From positions 1-34,931 of the forward strand of contig CALLLW010000046.1 in NCBI GenBank assembly GCA_938007995.1: 34,931 nt of DNA. The letters run 5' to 3'. Shown here piece by piece: positions 32,449-34,931 of this stretch. Position numbers and translations under genes: made by a program. The notes under the pieces were generated by a model, which had not been told where the DNA came from, did no database searches, and saw nothing but the letters and a program-made list of their open reading frames with translations. The stretch is from an uncultured Granulosicoccaceae bacterium (GTDB lineage: Bacteria > Pseudomonadota > Gammaproteobacteria > Granulosicoccales > Granulosicoccaceae). Position 1 is the first letter of the stretch. The number at the start of each line of letters is the position of its first letter.

Positions 32449-34164
32449 ATGCGCATTCACCAGATTCTGCTTTTTGCATCACTGACTTTTTCTGCATCCA
32501 GTCACGCAGATTCCACCCAATCACAATCTACCAAGCGGCCAACAATCATTACCGATAATGCAATGGTCGCTGCTGCCAATCCACTTGCAGTGAAGGCCGG
32601 CGTAGACGTATTAGCTGCAGGTGGCACCGCAGCTGATGCCGCCGTTGCCGTTCAAATGATGTTAAATCTGGTAGAGCCTCAGTCATCAGGCATAGGTGGC
32701 GGTGCGTTCATGCTTTATTGGGATGCAACAGCCAAAGAGCTGCGTACCTTTGATGGCAGGGAAAAAGCCCCTGCTTCAGCCACACCTGCATATTTCCAGA
32801 ACGCCAACGGAGAACCGCTTAAGTTTTGGGATGCCGTTGTTGGTGGGCGTTCCGTTGGTGTACCAGGCACTCTAAAGCTACTGGAACATGTCCACAAAAA
32901 ATATGGCAATCAACAGTGGATGGATTTGCTGGAACCTACTATTGCAACCGCAAGACAAGGATTTAAAGTTTCTCCGAGACTTGCCAGCTCTATAAAAAGC
33001 GCGCAAGAAAGAAAGCTCGATCTTTTTGAGCCTGCAAAAAGCTATTTCTTCAATAAAGATGGCACTCCACTCAAAGCTGGCAGCTATCTCACCAACGATG
33101 ACTTCGCACGGGCTCTACGGCACATAGGCAGATTGGGTTCAGCACCGTTCTACACCGGAAAAATTGCAGAAGACATTGCTCAGGCAGTAAAAACCAACAC
33201 CAACCCCGGTGAGCTCACACTCGATGATCTGGCAGGTTACGAAGTTATAGAACGCCAGCCAGTCTGCGCACCTTATCGATCATATAGTGTGTGCGGCATG
33301 GGTCCACCTACATCCGGCGGCCTGACCATGGCCCAGATTCTATCGCTGCTGAGCAATCACGATCTACCGGCCATGGGTCCTTCGGTCAATGCATGGCATT
33401 TATTTATAGAGGCTGCAAAGCTTGCCTACGCCGACAGAGGAATGTACATGGCAGATACCGATTTTGTAAAAATGCCAACCGGCCTGCTGGACAAAGCCTA
33501 TATGATGCAACGCGCGGCACTAATTGACCCGACAGTCGCCATGCCAAAAGCGGAAGCCGGAATACCACCAGATGAATCGGCATATAAATTCTCACCCGAT
33601 CTACAACCGGAGCGTGTCGGCACCTCGCACTTTTCTATTGTTGATCAGTTCGGCAACATTGTCTCCATGACAACAACCATAGAAACCGGCTTTGGCTCGC
33701 GTGTAATGACAAATGGTTTCTTATTGAACAATGAGTTAACAGACTTTTCATTCACAGACATGAAAGACGGCAAACCAATAGCCAACCGTGTTGAAGGCGG
33801 CAAGCGTCCTCGCTCATCCATGTCGCCAACAATAGTCTTCAAAGATGGCGCTCCGGTATTAGCCATCGGCTCACCGGGTGGTTCACGCATCATCAATTAC
33901 GTGACACAGAAAGTCATCGCAATACTCGATTGGGAAATGGATCTGCAGCAGGCACTGGATCTGCCACATGTGGTAAACCGCAATGGCAATACAGATCTTG
34001 AAGAAAGAACCGCTGCAACAGACTATCAGCAAGCACTTGAAGAACTTGGCCACACGGTGAAGGTTCGACCTCTCAACTCGGGCCTGCATGCGATAGCGAT
34101 TAAAGATGGCAAGTTACATGGTGCCGCCGATTCCAGACGTGAAGGTATTGCCGCAGGATTTTAG
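32449..34164 (+). CDS. ggt: Gamma-glutamyltransferase (periplasmic, self-processing)
   Basis: This enzyme cleaves or transfers the gamma-glutamyl group of glutathione and related peptides in the periplasm. The 571-residue proenzyme starts at ATG 32449, with a strong GGAGG site five bases upstream; the frame is open for 33 codons further but without such a site. A signal peptide (HQILLFASLTFSASSHA) is followed by the large subunit (MVAAANPLAVKAGVDVLAAGGTAADAAVAVQ, EPQSSGIGGGAFMLYWD, FDGREKAP). The autocleavage site is GTSHFSIVD, with nucleophile Thr392, matching Thr391 of E. coli. The small subunit has SMTTTIETGFGSRV, RPRSSMSPTIVF and GSPGGSRIINYV. All catalytic motifs are intact. It appears to be monocistronic. 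Confidence 0.96.
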   Translation: MRIHQILLFASLTFSASSHADSTQSQSTKRPTIITDNAMVAAANPLAVKAGVDVLAAGGTAADAAVAVQMMLNLVEPQSSGIGGGAFMLYWDATAKELRTFDGREKAPASATPAYFQNANGEPLKFWDAVVGGRSVGVPGTLKLLEHVHKKYGNQQWMDLLEPTIATARQGFKVSPRLASSIKSAQERKLDLFEPAKSYFFNKDGTPLKAGSYLTNDDFARALRHIGRLGSAPFYTGKIAEDIAQAVKTNTNPGELTLDDLAGYEVIERQPVCAPYRSYSVCGMGPPTSGGLTMAQILSLLSNHDLPAMGPSVNAWHLFIEAAKLAYADRGMYMADTDFVKMPTGLLDKAYMMQRAALIDPTVAMPKAEAGIPPDESAYKFSPDLQPERVGTSHFSIVDQFGNIVSMTTTIETGFGSRVMTNGFLLNNELTDFSFTDMKDGKPIANRVEGGKRPRSSMSPTIVFKDGAPVLAIGSPGGSRIINYVTQKVIAILDWEMDLQQALDLPHVVNRNGNTDLEERTAATDYQQALEELGHTVKVRPLNSGLHAIAIKDGKLHGAADSRREGIAAGF

Positions 34165-34225
34165 TTTGCCAACGTCGGCGGGGAAGGACTATTCAGTTTT
34201 CCCCACAACTGACAAAGAGACAATA

Positions 34226-34552
34226 CTACCCACAGCAACTTCCGCCACTACGTCGCCCGATAATATTACGCACCTGGGTAACGCTTAAGCCAAACCTGGT
34301 TGCTATTTTACTCAAGCTTACTCGCTGGTACTTGTGTAACATCAGCATGTGATAGATATCTTCATCTGTGAGCGGCCTTTTTGTATCTTTGCGAATATAT
34401 GTATGCGCTATTCTGCCAGCCATATTGCCAGACTCCCATCCTAAAAAACCTGATATTACAGCAGAACACTTGCTCGGGCTTGCCATCAGCGTCGAATCTG
34501 ATCGCAAAGAATTTTCCACAAAAATTTTTCCCCACTGACTGTAATCACGCAC
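34226..34552 (-). CDS. Small protein with a C-terminal helix-turn-helix
   Basis: The 108-residue product starts at GTG 34552 (AGG five bases upstream) and ends at TAG 34226, convergent with ggt. The C-terminal third reads RPLTDEDIYHMLMLHKYQRVSLSKIATRFGLSVTQVRNIIGRR, which fits a helix-turn-helix of the resolvase/sigma type (LSKIATRFGLSVTQVRNII). A short GGSCCG tail follows. The N-terminal 60 residues have no recognisable domain. It may be a DNA-binding regulator or a fragment of one. It borders the repeat field at the window end. Confidence 0.5.
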   Translation of the reverse strand: MRDYSQWGKIFVENSLRSDSTLMASPSKCSAVISGFLGWESGNMAGRIAHTYIRKDTKRPLTDEDIYHMLMLHKYQRVSLSKIATRFGLSVTQVRNIIGRRSGGSCCG

Positions 34553-34621
34553 CTAAGCCACAACCGTCATTCATGTTCCGCAACATCAGCTTCCCACAAT
34601 CCACATCCTTTCGCGCCATAG

Positions 34622-34805
34622 TTTAGCTGGACTCTTTTAGCTGGACGACCCTTTTAGCTGGACAGACATCATAAGAACCTTTCATACCGGAACAAATGTT
34701 TTTGCCTGGTGTTTTTGCATTGACAGGCATCACAAGGGTCCTTTTAACAGGACAGGCATTGTAAAAGGCCATCAGATCGTATTTTTACACGGACATATAT
34801 GGACG
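34622..34805 (+). repeat. Degenerate repeat field built on TTTT-N4-5-GGACAG-CAT words
   Basis: TTTAGCTGGAC occurs three times at 13-17 bp spacing (about 34622-34665), the third continuing into GGACAGACATCATAAGAACC. Related words follow: TTTTTGCATTGACAGGCATCACAAGGGTCC in parts, TTTTAACAGGACAGGCATTG with AAAAGGCC, and TTTTTACACGGACATATATGG. Each unit begins with a T-run, then GGACA, then a purine-CAT, and some end in an AAGG(G)TCC-like box. No ORF spans it. Confidence 0.65.
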
Positions 34806-34931
34806 CCCCACTTGTGTCAAGCAAAAAGTTACACCTAACGCTGTAAATACAGCGCATAAATCAAGCTCCTCGTCGTCATTCTTTAACAAACAGTTTTTTT
34901 TTCAAGTGAGTAGACGGGTATGTCAGACATA
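34806..34931. other. Window end, no gene visible
   Basis: The last 125 bp hold a CAGTTTTTTTTTC tract and an open region at the edge, with no supported gene start or RNA feature. Confidence 0.5.

Overview
The window looks like a piece of a gammaproteobacterial chromosome, probably from a marine or environmental lineage. This rests on gene content: TamA/TamB, a Pel exopolysaccharide operon, the XdhC/guanine deaminase pair, a HopJ-family protein and a periplasmic gamma-glutamyltransferase. Genus cannot be fixed from sequence alone. No rRNA, tRNA or CRISPR array was seen.

Region 1 (1-4700) is a graveyard of mobile DNA. It begins with an IS66-like remnant (end of tnpA, truncated tnpB), followed by about 40 bp resembling the end of a REP-associated transposon. 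Next comes the 3' part of a group II intron: a 5'-truncated maturase/RT gene with a one-base deletion, then domains V and VI. Two small single-gene units follow (a membrane protein with a zinc ribbon, and a GNAT acetyltransferase), bordered by near-identical 24-bp repeats and attC-like sequence, as in a decayed integron cassette array. Last is an apparently intact two-gene IS91-type transposon (Y2/HUH transposase plus tyrosine recombinase) that stops within about 60 bp of the tamB stop codon.

Region 2 (4705-13150, minus strand) is housekeeping: tamA-tamB (outer-membrane protein assembly) and xdhC-guaD (purine catabolism; xdhAB are not in the window).

Region 3 (13415-26285, plus strand) is a complete Pel polysaccharide operon in the order pelC-D-E-F-G-A-B, a permutation of the textbook pelABCDEFG. 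Catalytic residues of PelA and the c-di-GMP I-site of PelD are present. About 600 bp further on lies a membrane-bound PAS-GGDEF-EAL protein with intact motifs, a plausible local source or sink of the c-di-GMP that PelD senses. The gap between them holds a 13-bp tandem repeat.

Region 4 (29419-34931) is looser: a beta-propeller-like lipoprotein, a small orphan ORF, a HopJ-family protein, an AT-rich gap, gamma-glutamyltransferase, a small HTH protein, and a degenerate repeat field at the end that resembles the repeat near the GGDEF-EAL gene.
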